Shown here in pieces: positions 27,801-35,581 of a stretch of 64,000 nt of DNA. The translations under genes and the position numbers were made by a program. The notes beneath the pieces are model-generated. The model made no database searches. It was given only the letters and a program-made list of their open reading frames with translations, and was not told the origin of the DNA. The DNA is from Methylomusa anaerophila. GTDB taxonomy: Bacteria > Bacillota > Negativicutes > Sporomusales > Sporomusaceae. How positions within the stretch are numbered: position 1 is the stretch's first letter; each line of letters starts with the position of its first letter. The stretch spans positions 2,497,501 to 2,561,500 of the forward strand of contig NZ_AP018449.1 of NCBI RefSeq assembly GCF_003966895.1. The letters are read 5' to 3'.

Positions 27801-28700
27801 ATGAAATTTTCCATCATAACGCCATCTTACAACCAGGGAGAATTTATCGAAAGGACCATTTGCAGCGTCCTTAATCAGGGAATTGACGACCTGGAATACA
27901 TCGTAACCGACGGCGGCAGCCGGGATCAGACTGTAGACATACTGCGCCGCTACGAAAACCGGCTTCGCTGGCTGTCGGAGCCGGACAAGGGACAGACCGA
28001 CGCCATTAATAAGGGCATTCGCCTGTCTACCGGCGACATCATCGCCTACCTTAACTCTGATGATATATATTATCCCGGCGCCCTGGCCAAAGTCCGGGAC
28101 TACTTTGCGGCTCATCCGGCAGCAATGATCTTATACGGGGACGCCGACCACATCGATGAAAATGACAATGTGATCGAACCCTACTACACCGAACCCTGGG
28201 ACTATCAGCGCCTTTTGGATGTCTGTTTTCTCTGCCAGCCGGCCGTTTTCTGGCGGCGCAGCTTAATGGCGGCGTATGGGTTGTTTGATGAAAATTTGCA
28301 GTACTGCATGGACTATGAATACTGGCTGCGGGTAGGCGCCGAACAGCCCATGGACTACCTGCCGGAAAGGCTGGCGGGTTCCCGCCTTCACTCCCGGACC
28401 AAGACGCTGGGAATGCGCCGGAAATGTCATGAGGAAATGGTGGTTATGATTTATCGCAAGACCGGGAGGCCGCCTATCCGGTGGCTGTACAACCTGGGAC
28501 ATGTGATCGCCGAAGACAAGGGACTGGTCCGCCACACCGCCGCCCAGGAAATGCGTTTTATCCTGGAGGTAGGCAAAGTATTCATCCGGGAACACTGGCG
28601 CTTGACCGGCGGGCTTCCCTGGCGGGAAATGCGGACCATTGGCGGCTGGCTCAAAAATACCTATGGCCGGTGGCGCAGGGAGAGGGAGAAATTTTCATGA
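27801..28700 (+). CDS. GT2 glycosyltransferase
   Basis: A 299-residue GT-A fold enzyme with SIITPSYNQGEFIERTICSV, TDGGSRDQT, AYLNSDDIYYPG and YCMDYEYWLRVGAE. It is a close paralog of the GT2 at 17438. ATG 27801 has GGAG eight bases upstream, just outside the right end of the IS, so the gene keeps its own ribosome site. It overlaps the next gene by four bases (ATGA). Confidence 0.88.
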   Translation: MKFSIITPSYNQGEFIERTICSVLNQGIDDLEYIVTDGGSRDQTVDILRRYENRLRWLSEPDKGQTDAINKGIRLSTGDIIAYLNSDDIYYPGALAKVRDYFAAHPAAMILYGDADHIDENDNVIEPYYTEPWDYQRLLDVCFLCQPAVFWRRSLMAAYGLFDENLQYCMDYEYWLRVGAEQPMDYLPERLAGSRLHSRTKTLGMRRKCHEEMVVMIYRKTGRPPIRWLYNLGHVIAEDKGLVRHTAAQEMRFILEVGKVFIREHWRLTGGLPWREMRTIGGWLKNTYGRWRREREKFS

Positions 28701-29878
28701 AGATTGGCTTTGACGTAAGCCAGACCGCTGAGAACAAGGCCGGGTGCGGTTTCTACGCCGACCAGCTTATTACGGCCCTTACGAAAATTGACCGGGAAAA
28801 TCAATATTTGCTTTATCCTACTTTCTACGGCTACCGCCACCCCGATTTTCGCCAGGCTGCCTTTCCCCGGGGCAATCCCAATGTCAAAATGCTGCTGACC
28901 GACACCGCCGGCTGGGAGATCAACCGCTGGTGGGATACGCCTCAGCCCCGCAGCCGGCGGCTGGGCAATCCGGATATTATCCATTCCAACAATTTTTCCT
29001 GTCCCCGGGATGTGGATTGTAAAACCGTCATGACCATTCATGATCTTGCCTTTATGGAACTGCCGGATCTTACCACCGAAGCCAACCGGCTGGTCTGTTT
29101 CCAGGGTGTTTTTGAATCCTCCCTTTACGCCGATTTTCTGATTATGGTCTCCGAGTCGACCCGGCAGGTGTATCAGCGGCATTTCCCCCATTATCCCGCC
29201 GCCAGGATGGCTGTGGTTCATGAAGGGACCCGGAACTCGATCCAGCCGCAGACGCCGGAGTATTGCCGCCGCCTTTTGGACAAATTAAATCTGCAAGCCG
29301 ACGGCTTCTGGCTGGGGGTAGGCACCGTGGAACCCCGCAAGAACTACCGCCTCCTGGTCCGCGCCTATGGCGAAAGAGTGAAGCAGTATGGCGAGGAGCG
29401 CCTTTTGTGCATAGCCGGAGGCAAGGGCTGGCTGGAATCGGATATCGGTGAATTCGTAAAAGCCAACGGCTTAGAAGATAAAGTCCGCTTTTTGGGTTAT
29501 GTCACCGACGAAGAACTGTCGGTGCTGTATACAGCCTGCTTTGCCTTTGTATACCCCAGTTTATATGAAGGCTTCGGCCTGCCCCTGGTGGAAGCCATGT
29601 CTTGCGGCGCCGCCGTCATTACCAGCCAAACCACCAGCATGCCGGAAGTGGCCGGCGACGCCGGGCTGCTGATCGATCCCTGCTCGGTGGAAAGCCTCTT
29701 CCAAGCCATGACCGAACTGGCCGGCAGGGAGGATTTGCGCCGACGGCTTCAGGCCCGGAGCCGGGAGCGGGCTCGCTTGTTTTCCTGGGAAGCGGCCGCC
29801 GCCAAGGTGCTGGACTGCTACCGCCAAGTGATGGATATGCCGTCCTGGTATGTCCGCGCGGCAGCGCCAACCCAATAG
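28697..29878 (+). CDS. GT4 glycosyltransferase
   Basis: A 393-residue GT-B enzyme. KIGFDVSQTAENKAGCGFYA starts it. GVGTVEPRKNYRLLVRAYGE marks the donor domain and [20 protein letters not shown] the catalytic loop. The start ATG overlaps the stop of the GT2 gene; a longer open frame upstream is only a shadow of that gene. The substrate is unknown. Confidence 0.88.
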   Translation: MKIGFDVSQTAENKAGCGFYADQLITALTKIDRENQYLLYPTFYGYRHPDFRQAAFPRGNPNVKMLLTDTAGWEINRWWDTPQPRSRRLGNPDIIHSNNFSCPRDVDCKTVMTIHDLAFMELPDLTTEANRLVCFQGVFESSLYADFLIMVSESTRQVYQRHFPHYPAARMAVVHEGTRNSIQPQTPEYCRRLLDKLNLQADGFWLGVGTVEPRKNYRLLVRAYGERVKQYGEERLLCIAGGKGWLESDIGEFVKANGLEDKVRFLGYVTDEELSVLYTACFAFVYPSLYEGFGLPLVEAMSCGAAVITSQTTSMPEVAGDAGLLIDPCSVESLFQAMTELAGREDLRRRLQARSRERARLFSWEAAAAKVLDCYRQVMDMPSWYVRAAAPTQ

Positions 29879-29884
29879 AAAAGC

Positions 29885-29914
29885 TGGACAAATCATGATA
29901 TACTATATTCTAAT
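29885..29914 (+). promoter_or_regulatory. Candidate promoter before gmd
   Basis: TGGACA at 29885-29890 and TCTAAT at 29909-29914 are separated by 18 bases, 46 bases before the gmd start. Found by eye; the gap of 81 bases is one of the longer ones in this part of the cluster. Confidence 0.35.
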
Positions 29915-29959
29915 ATGTAGTAGCGCAAGAACCCAATAAGTGGATGGTGGATAACGAAT

Positions 29960-31045
29960 ATGGAAAAAGTTGCGTTAATTACGGGAGTAACCGGGCAGGA
30001 CGGCGCTTTTCTGGCCGAATTCCTGCTGAAGAAAGGCTATATCGTTCATGGCGTCAAGCGCCGCAGTTCCCTGTTCAACACGGAGCGCATCGATCATTTG
30101 TACCGGGACCCGCACGAGACGGATGTACGGTTTTTTTTGCATCACGGCGATTTGACCGACTCAACCAATCTGATCAGGATTATTCAGGAGGTACAGCCGG
30201 ACGAGATATACAATCTGGCGGCTCAAAGCCATGTGCAGGTCTCGTTTGAGGAACCGGAATATACGGCTAATGCCGACGCGTTAGGCACCTTGCGCCTGCT
30301 GGAAGCCTTGCGCATTCTGGGATTGACGGATAAAACCCGCATTTACCAGGCTTCCACCAGCGAATTGTACGGCAAGGTCCGGGAGACGCCCCAGAAGGAA
30401 ACAACGCCGTTCTACCCCCGCAGCCCTTATGCGGTGGCCAAGCTGTACGGTTACTGGATTACCGTCAATTACCGGGAGGCTTATGGGATATACGCCTGCA
30501 ACGGCATACTGTTCAATCATGAATCGCCCATTCGCGGCGAAACCTTTGTCACCCGGAAAATTACCCGGGCGGTGGCCCGCATCAAGCTGGGCCTCCAGGA
30601 CACCCTCTATCTTGGCAATCTTAACGCCAAACGGGACTGGGGCTACGCCGGCGATTACGTGCGGGCCATGTGGCTGATCCTCCAGCAAGACCGGCCGGAT
30701 GATTATGTGATTGCCACCGGCGAGACGCATGCAGTGCGGGAGTTTGTTGAACTGGCCTTTAAAGCGGCGGGCATCGACATAAAGTGGGAGGGGAACGGCA
30801 TTGACGAAACCGGCCGGGATGCTGCCGGCAAGGTACTGGTGCGGATTGACCCGCGCTACTACCGGCCCACCGAAGTGGATCTTTTGCTGGGGGACCCGGC
30901 CAAGGCCAAGGCTCAATTGGGCTGGAGCCCGAAAGTATCCTTTAAAGAGCTTGTTGCCATGATGGTGAGGGAAGATTGCAAACGGGCGGAGCGGGATATT
31001 CTCTGCAAGCAGCATGGTTACGCTGTCGCCGACTCATTTGAGTGA
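29960..31045 (+). CDS. gmd: GDP-mannose 4,6-dehydratase
   Basis: A 361-residue extended SDR enzyme that turns GDP-mannose into GDP-4-keto-6-deoxymannose. Family marks are [17 protein letters not shown] (NADP loop), [39 protein letters not shown], the [10 protein letters not shown] block, [15 protein letters not shown] (Tyr-Lys pair) and [19 protein letters not shown]. The product is the substrate of Fcl at 2742 and perhaps of the reductase-like protein just downstream. The RBS is a G-rich GGTGGATAACG before the ATG. Confidence 0.96.
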   Translation: MEKVALITGVTGQDGAFLAEFLLKKGYIVHGVKRRSSLFNTERIDHLYRDPHETDVRFFLHHGDLTDSTNLIRIIQEVQPDEIYNLAAQSHVQVSFEEPEYTANADALGTLRLLEALRILGLTDKTRIYQASTSELYGKVRETPQKETTPFYPRSPYAVAKLYGYWITVNYREAYGIYACNGILFNHESPIRGETFVTRKITRAVARIKLGLQDTLYLGNLNAKRDWGYAGDYVRAMWLILQQDRPDDYVIATGETHAVREFVELAFKAAGIDIKWEGNGIDETGRDAAGKVLVRIDPRYYRPTEVDLLLGDPAKAKAQLGWSPKVSFKELVAMMVREDCKRAERDILCKQHGYAVADSFE

Positions 31046-31108
31046 TAAAAAAGCAAAATACGCCGGCAAAGGTCCATTCCGCCCTTTACCGGTGAAAGGC
31101 GGACATGC

Positions 31109-32038
31109 ATGAAAAAACGAGTCCTTGTAACCGGCGCCGGCGGTTTTTTAGGCCGCTATATTTGCCGCTATTTTCTGCGGCAGGGATGGACGGTGGCCGG
31201 GGCGGGCCGGGGAAAATCCCTGGATTTGGGCGGCCGGGAAAGGGAAATGGCCGCCTACTGGTCCACAACCCTGCCTGATCCCCGCTTTGCCGGTCTGGTG
31301 GCGGACTTTCGCCCCGACGTTCTGGTTCATTGCGCCGGCGCCGCCTCGGTGGTCGGCTCGGTAGCCAGCCCTTACGAAGATTTCGGCGCTTCCGCCGGCA
31401 TCTGCGCTTTTACGCTGGAAACGCTGCGCCAACAGGCGCCGGCCTGCCAATTTATCCTTTTGTCCAGCGCTTCGATTTACGGCAACCCTTCCTCCCTGCC
31501 GGTGGCGGAGACCGCTCCCCGCCGGCCTTTGTCGCCTTACGGGTATCATAAAGCCATCTGCGAACTGCTGGTGGAAGAGTATGCTGCCGTGTACGGATTA
31601 CCCGCCGCCGTGCTGAGAATATTTTCCGCCTATGGGGAAGGTCTGCGGCGGCAGGTGGTATTTGACCTTTGCCGCAAGTTTTCCCAACCCGGGTCCCGTT
31701 CCGTGACCCTATACGGTACAGGCAGGGAAACACGGGATTTTATCCATGGGGAGGATGTGGCCGCCGCCGTAGGCTGTATAGTCGCCGCCGGCGCCGGGGG
31801 AGTATACAATATTGCTTCCGGCTGCCAGACCGCCATCGGCGACCTGGCCGCCATGGTCAGGGAATATCTGGGCAGTGATAAAGCCATTGGCTATACCGGC
31901 GCGGTCCGCCGGGGGGAACCCCTCTGCTGGCAGGCTGATACCGCCAGGGCCCGGTCAATGGGTTTTACCCCCGCCGTCGGTTTGGCGGACGGGGTCAGGC
32001 GGTACTGCGACTGGTTCCGGCGGCAGGAGCAGCTATAA
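31109..32038 (+). CDS. NAD-dependent epimerase/dehydratase family protein
   Basis: A 309-residue extended SDR protein: LVTGAGGFLGRYICRYFLRQ binds the nucleotide, LLSSASIYGNPSSLPV and YGYHKAICE supply the Ser and Tyr-Lys residues. Next to gmd it could be a GDP-4-keto-6-deoxymannose reductase (GDP-rhamnose route) or another sugar epimerase; the sequence alone does not decide. Composition is GC-rich compared with the genes that follow. A 38-bp stretch near its 3' end (31933-31970) recurs at 35544 as a relic. Confidence 0.8.
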   Translation: MKKRVLVTGAGGFLGRYICRYFLRQGWTVAGAGRGKSLDLGGREREMAAYWSTTLPDPRFAGLVADFRPDVLVHCAGAASVVGSVASPYEDFGASAGICAFTLETLRQQAPACQFILLSSASIYGNPSSLPVAETAPRRPLSPYGYHKAICELLVEEYAAVYGLPAAVLRIFSAYGEGLRRQVVFDLCRKFSQPGSRSVTLYGTGRETRDFIHGEDVAAAVGCIVAAGAGGVYNIASGCQTAIGDLAAMVREYLGSDKAIGYTGAVRRGEPLCWQADTARARSMGFTPAVGLADGVRRYCDWFRRQEQL

Positions 32039-32126
32039 ATCCTGCCCAACACCGGGACCAATCTTTGCAAAAGCAGACCTCCATGCCAATATATTGGGCA
32101 GCACAAGGGATGAAAATGGAGAACGT

Positions 32127-32245
32127 TTAACCGCAGAGGCGCAGAGAGCACAGAGGAACGCGGACGGTTTTATGATTTTATTATTTGCTTCCTCTTCGTT
32201 ATTCTTTCTCTGTGGCCCTCCGTGTCCTCTGTGTCTCTGTGGTAA
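32127..32245. repeat. Extragenic imperfect inverted repeat
   Basis: Arms CCGCAGAGGCGCAGAGAGCA (from 32131) and the inverted match CCTCTGTGTCTCTGTGG (to about 32242) flank a T-rich centre. The whole is about 119 bp. Similar CAGAG-rich inverted elements are scattered between genes in many unrelated bacteria. No ORF is visible. The gap 32039-32314 otherwise holds only the small hairpin below. Confidence 0.65.
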
Positions 32246-32251
32246 GTGGTA

Positions 32252-32275
32252 ACACCCACTTATAGAAGTGGGTGT
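32252..32275. terminator. 10-bp stem hairpin ACACCCACTT/AAGTGGGTGT
   Basis: A perfect stem with a 4-nt loop (ATAG). No T-run follows, so termination is only one possibility. It resembles the subterminal hairpins of IS200/IS605-like elements, but no transposase is present. Confidence 0.45.
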
Positions 32276-32314
32276 CTTCGAAATCGGATAAACCCGGGAA
32301 AGAAGGGAGTAGAA

Positions 32315-32563
32315 ATGCCAAATGAACCCGGCGATCTAGATAATCTGGATATGGTAATTGAGCAAACTCGAAAATTGTTTAGAAAATTACCTCCTTCCAT
32401 TCGGCCCCAAAAAGGTTATCGTTCAGTAAATTCACGTACACCGGAAGAAGCCAGGGCGCTGGCCAGGGCAGTTTACTTTTCTGTAAAAAAAGCCGAGGAA
32501 GACGGCTACATTACAAAAGTACCGGGGGGGTATAAGATGCAATGGACAGCCGCGAAAAAATAA
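32315..32563 (+). CDS. Small protein paired with a nucleotidyltransferase
   Basis: An 82-residue hypothetical protein, MPNEPGDLDNLDMVIEQTR at the start and a basic C-terminal end (KMQWTAAKK). ATG 32315 follows AGGGAG. It overlaps the next gene by 22 bases, so the two are co-translated. A small first gene overlapping a nucleotidyltransferase-fold second gene resembles the layout of toxin-antitoxin modules of the MNT or AbiE kind. No DNA-binding motif can be named with certainty. The function is unknown. Confidence 0.65.
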   Translation: MPNEPGDLDNLDMVIEQTRKLFRKLPPSIRPQKGYRSVNSRTPEEARALARAVYFSVKKAEEDGYITKVPGGYKMQWTAAKK

Positions 32564-33141
32564 TAGATGCTGCAAAAAATGAAAACCCTTTAAAAAGGCA
32601 AATGCATATTGCGGCAATAATATCCACTGAATTAAGTAAAAAAGGTACTAATATTGTAATGGTTGGCGGATCAGCAGTAGAGTTTTATACTGTAGCCAAC
32701 TATTTGACGCGGGATATTGATTTTGTTGCCGCGAGACCTGATAGTATCAAAGAAGTAATGACTGAACTAGGTTTTAGTAATGATGGGGGAACATGGTATC
32801 TGGCCGACTCTCCTAATGATGTTGTGGTGGAATTTCCTAAAGGCCCTCTTGATGGAAGTTGGGACCGTGTCCAAATTGTATCTGGTCCAGATGGAACTTC
32901 CGTAAAGGTTATCAGTATTGAAGACATATTGGTTGACCGTGCATCTGGCGTAAAACATTGGAATGATTCCGATGAATGGGTCAAATATATGATGGCTGGA
33001 CATTACGACAAAATAGATTGGGATTACCTTAATAAACGATCAAAAGAATTACAATGTGACGAAATAATAAATAATAGCCGGAAATGGGCAAGAGCACAAC
33101 GAGAACACTTTATAAAAACATTATCTGACCCTCAAAAGTGA
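32542..33141 (+). CDS. Nucleotidyltransferase-fold protein (DUF6036/AbiEii-like)
   Basis: A 199-residue protein. NIVMVGGSAVEFYTVANYLT followed by RDIDFVAARPDSI is the GG(S/A) ... DxD arrangement of minimal nucleotidyltransferase folds. IEDILVDRASGVKHWNDSDE is also like that family. A G-rich ribosome site lies 12 bases before ATG 32542, inside the upstream small gene. Composition is AT-richer than the glycan genes, a sign of separate origin. It may be a toxin, an antitoxin that AMPylates its partner, or an orphan enzyme. Confidence 0.65.
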   Translation: MDSREKIIDAAKNENPLKRQMHIAAIISTELSKKGTNIVMVGGSAVEFYTVANYLTRDIDFVAARPDSIKEVMTELGFSNDGGTWYLADSPNDVVVEFPKGPLDGSWDRVQIVSGPDGTSVKVISIEDILVDRASGVKHWNDSDEWVKYMMAGHYDKIDWDYLNKRSKELQCDEIINNSRKWARAQREHFIKTLSDPQK

Positions 33142-33599
33142 CATATTGAGGATATTTTAAACAACTGTTTTCGGGGTAAGCATTGCGATAATTGTAGAAT
33201 CTTAGGAATGAATTTAACAAAAAACAGATTTTATGTAAAAATAACTGTAAAAAGTATGAACTTTGTATAATTATTAGCAGGGAATCTGGCTGTAATGGCG
33301 AATATATGCAATTGTTAAGGGAAAACGGGCTGTCGGCAAGGTTGGATGCAAATGCATAGTGTGAATTCAGGCCGGACAACAAAAAAAAAGTTCATAACCC
33401 CCTTTCTTTTTTGGAAAAAATGTGTATATAATAGAAGGGGGACTCGTTATGAAAAACCCATCCTTTTTCCTTTTGCGGCATGGTTTTCTGATGAATGTTT
33501 TCCTTGTGCGGAGGTGATTGTTGGTCATTTTTCTGTATGGGTTTTCATAATTTAATATAAAATTTGTTTATTTTTTATTTATTTAAAGGAGGCAAAATA
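33142..33599 (+). promoter_or_regulatory. 458-bp leader region of the RTX gene
   Basis: No full gene is visible. A perfect TATAAT stands at 33427-33432 with only a weak -35 (TTTCTT, 33403-33408). TTATGAAAAACCCAT (33447-33461) can pair with ATGGGTTTTCATAA (33537-33550), with one bulged base, closing a 75-nt loop upstream of the RTX ribosome site. A 22-codon ORF (33449-33517, MKNPSFFLLRHGF start) with AAGGGGG upstream lies inside it. If the TATAAT is used, that AAGGGGG would barely be transcribed, so the promoter and the ORF are partly exclusive. The rest, 33142-33400, is AT-rich without recognisable features. Confidence 0.45.
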
Positions 33600-35450
33600 A
33601 TGGCTTTATCCACTACTACGCTTACAGTAGCCGAAGTGATTACCAAGGCTGCTTCGACAGACTCCTGGGTCATCTATGGCAACACTGGCGGTGAAAATAT
33701 TACCGGCAGTGCGTTTGCTGATACCTTATACGGTTTAGCGGGCGCCGATACGCTTGTTGGCGGCAATGGCGACGACTTGATTGTCGGCGGCACTGGCAAC
33801 GATACGCTGACTGGTGGCGCTGACGACGATACTTTCCGGTACAGTTACGGTGATGGCAATGATAGTATCGCTGATTTCGGCGTTGCGACTGATGTAGACA
33901 TCTTGCAATTTACCAATATAGCGCTGAGCAATATTAGTTTTAACGCTCTTACTGCGGGTGCTGCTCAGAATATCACTATGACCGGCGGCGCGTCTATTCG
34001 GATTACAAATGATGCTACTGCTAATAATGGTAATATGAAAGTTATCACTAGCGATAAAACCTTCAAACTTTATTTAGATAATGACGGTGCCCCCGGCGTT
34101 GTTGGTGGGTCCAGCCTTGCCGATTTTGTTTTGGGCGGTATCGGCGGTGGTTCAACATTGATTGGCGGCACAGCCGGTGCGGATACTTTGCAAGGTCAAG
34201 CTGGCAGCGCTGGTGATGTTTATGTTTATCGCAGCGATTTGGCGAAAGTCAACGCACTTGGCGCCAACGACACCCTTTCCGCTGCTGTTCTAAGTTCTGA
34301 CGGCACGACTGCGAACAATACCGCTGTGGAAATCAATTTGTATGACACTAAATACACCGGCGTGGAAAATGTTGTTGGCGGTGGCGGCCGTGATACCTTG
34401 CGTGGTTCCAGTCTCGCTGAAACTTTGGATGGCGGCAACGGCGGCGATATCCTTTGGGGCGGCGCCGGCAACGATTCGTTGACCGGCGGCGCGGGTAATG
34501 ATACATACTGGTTTGGCACCGGCGACGGCTTGGACAGCATAGTGGCAATCGGCGGCGGCGGCGCTGATGGTGCTACTGATGCTGACGTATATAATTTTTA
34601 CGATTCTACCTTCTCAGATTTGAGCTTTGCTTATAACGGCGCAGACTTGGTGGTTACTGTTGGCCCTGTAACCAATTATGACGCACTTAATATTCAAGCT
34701 TATAATAATGCCGCCACTAACGGCGCTAAAATATTCCAAACCAGCGACCTTACTTTTAGACTGCTTGCTAGCAGTGCTGGGCCTATACCTACAGGTACTA
34801 CCGCAGTTGAGTATGTCCGCGATTTCGTCGGTGCTGGTGGTGTACCTCTTCTTGACGGCGGCGGCGGTGCCGATACTGTGGTCGGCGGCGACGCCGGCAA
34901 CACATTTGCTTATTATGCCGATACCGCCAGATATATCGGCGGTTCATCCACTCTTGACGTACTGACTGCAGCTACTTCTGCTGACGGCGTGGAAATTAAC
35001 CTGTATGACACCAAATACAGCGGTATTGAGAAAGTGACCGGCAGTACTCATGCCGATACCCTTCGCGGCACTAGCCTTGCTGATAGCCTTACTGGTGGTG
35101 GCGGTGCCGACAATCTCTGGGGCGGCGCCGGTAACGATACACTGACTGGAACTGCCGGAGCTTCTGATACTTACTGGTTTGGAACTACCGATGGAAACGA
35201 TACGATTACAGCGGCTGGCGCTGATGCCAGTGACTATATCTTCCTTTACGACGTATCCGACGCCCATGCGCAAATCACCAGCATGGGCATAGAAGGTGCT
35301 GACTTAGTTCTTCACTTCACCGGCGGAGCAGCGCTTACTATCGCAGGGTGGACTCCTGGCGGCAGTGCAAATCGTTTCCGATTCGAAGGCAATGAATTTA
35401 CCTGGCAGATTACTGATCCGACTGCAGCTAATGCTTGGGCCCGCGTTTAA
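33600..35450 (+). CDS. RTX repeat protein, likely type I secretion substrate
   Basis: A 616-residue acidic protein, rich in Gly, Asp, Thr, Ser and Asn, without a Sec signal peptide. It carries calcium-binding nonapeptides such as GGNGDDLIVGGTGNDTLTGG in at least four blocks. A larger module is repeated: INLYDTKY, about 15 residues, DTLRG, LWGGAGNDTLTG, DTYWFG, DGxDxI. The same module occurs in the protein at 57187. The C-terminal part (IAGWTPGGSANRFRFEGNEF) matches the tail modules there. There is no catalytic domain. The ATG at 33600 follows AAAGGAGG with ideal spacing. Export is presumably by the HlyB/HlyD-like genes at 40566-46253; the Ser/Thr-rich repeats are plausible targets of the OGT-like enzyme at 53429. 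Confidence 0.9.
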   Translation: MALSTTTLTVAEVITKAASTDSWVIYGNTGGENITGSAFADTLYGLAGADTLVGGNGDDLIVGGTGNDTLTGGADDDTFRYSYGDGNDSIADFGVATDVDILQFTNIALSNISFNALTAGAAQNITMTGGASIRITNDATANNGNMKVITSDKTFKLYLDNDGAPGVVGGSSLADFVLGGIGGGSTLIGGTAGADTLQGQAGSAGDVYVYRSDLAKVNALGANDTLSAAVLSSDGTTANNTAVEINLYDTKYTGVENVVGGGGRDTLRGSSLAETLDGGNGGDILWGGAGNDSLTGGAGNDTYWFGTGDGLDSIVAIGGGGADGATDADVYNFYDSTFSDLSFAYNGADLVVTVGPVTNYDALNIQAYNNAATNGAKIFQTSDLTFRLLASSAGPIPTGTTAVEYVRDFVGAGGVPLLDGGGGADTVVGGDAGNTFAYYADTARYIGGSSTLDVLTAATSADGVEINLYDTKYSGIEKVTGSTHADTLRGTSLADSLTGGGGADNLWGGAGNDTLTGTAGASDTYWFGTTDGNDTITAAGADASDYIFLYDVSDAHAQITSMGIEGADLVLHFTGGAALTIAGWTPGGSANRFRFEGNEFTWQITDPTAANAWARV

Positions 35451-35484
35451 TTTGTTCTTTCTGGAATTTCTGGAAAATTGATTT

Positions 35485-35525
35485 AAAAAAGAAACACAAC
35501 GCGTTAGCGTTGTGTTTCTTTTTTT
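35485..35525. terminator. Strong bidirectional intrinsic terminator
   Basis: AAGAAACACAACGC pairs with GCGTTGTGTTTCTT around a GTTA loop (35503-35506). Runs of A before and T after let it work on both strands. It ends the RTX transcript and, on the minus strand, the HEAT-repeat gene that stops at 35566. Confidence 0.92.
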
Positions 35526-35543
35526 GCACCCATAAGCGCGGGC

Positions 35544-35581
35544 GGCTGATGCCGGCAGGGCCTGGTCAATGGGTTTTACCC
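35544..35581 (+). repeat. Relic of the epimerase gene 3' end
   Basis: These 38 bases match 31933-31970, inside the epimerase gene, at 35 positions (the shared core GGTCAATGGGTTTTACCC is exact). The match stops abruptly at 35581, where the HEAT-repeat gene begins. The last codons and stop of that gene (KGKTH) are read from the relic on the opposite strand. Confidence 0.9.

Noticed and set aside
31046-31108. CCGCC/GGCGG inverted repeat before the epimerase start, read as a riboswitch or terminator
   Set aside because: The stem is short, bulged, lacks a T-run and overlaps the ribosome site; too weak to annotate.
32252-32275. End of an IS200/IS605 element
   Set aside because: Only the hairpin is similar; no TnpA or TnpB sequence is nearby.
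33449-33517. 22-codon ORF as a separate gene
   Set aside because: It has a good AAGGGGG site, but that lies where transcription from the TATAAT would only begin, and the peptide shows no family resemblance. It is kept only as part of the leader description.
33600-35450. RTX cytolysin
   Set aside because: There is no hydrophobic pore-forming region and no HlyC-like acyltransferase gene; the protein consists almost only of repeats.
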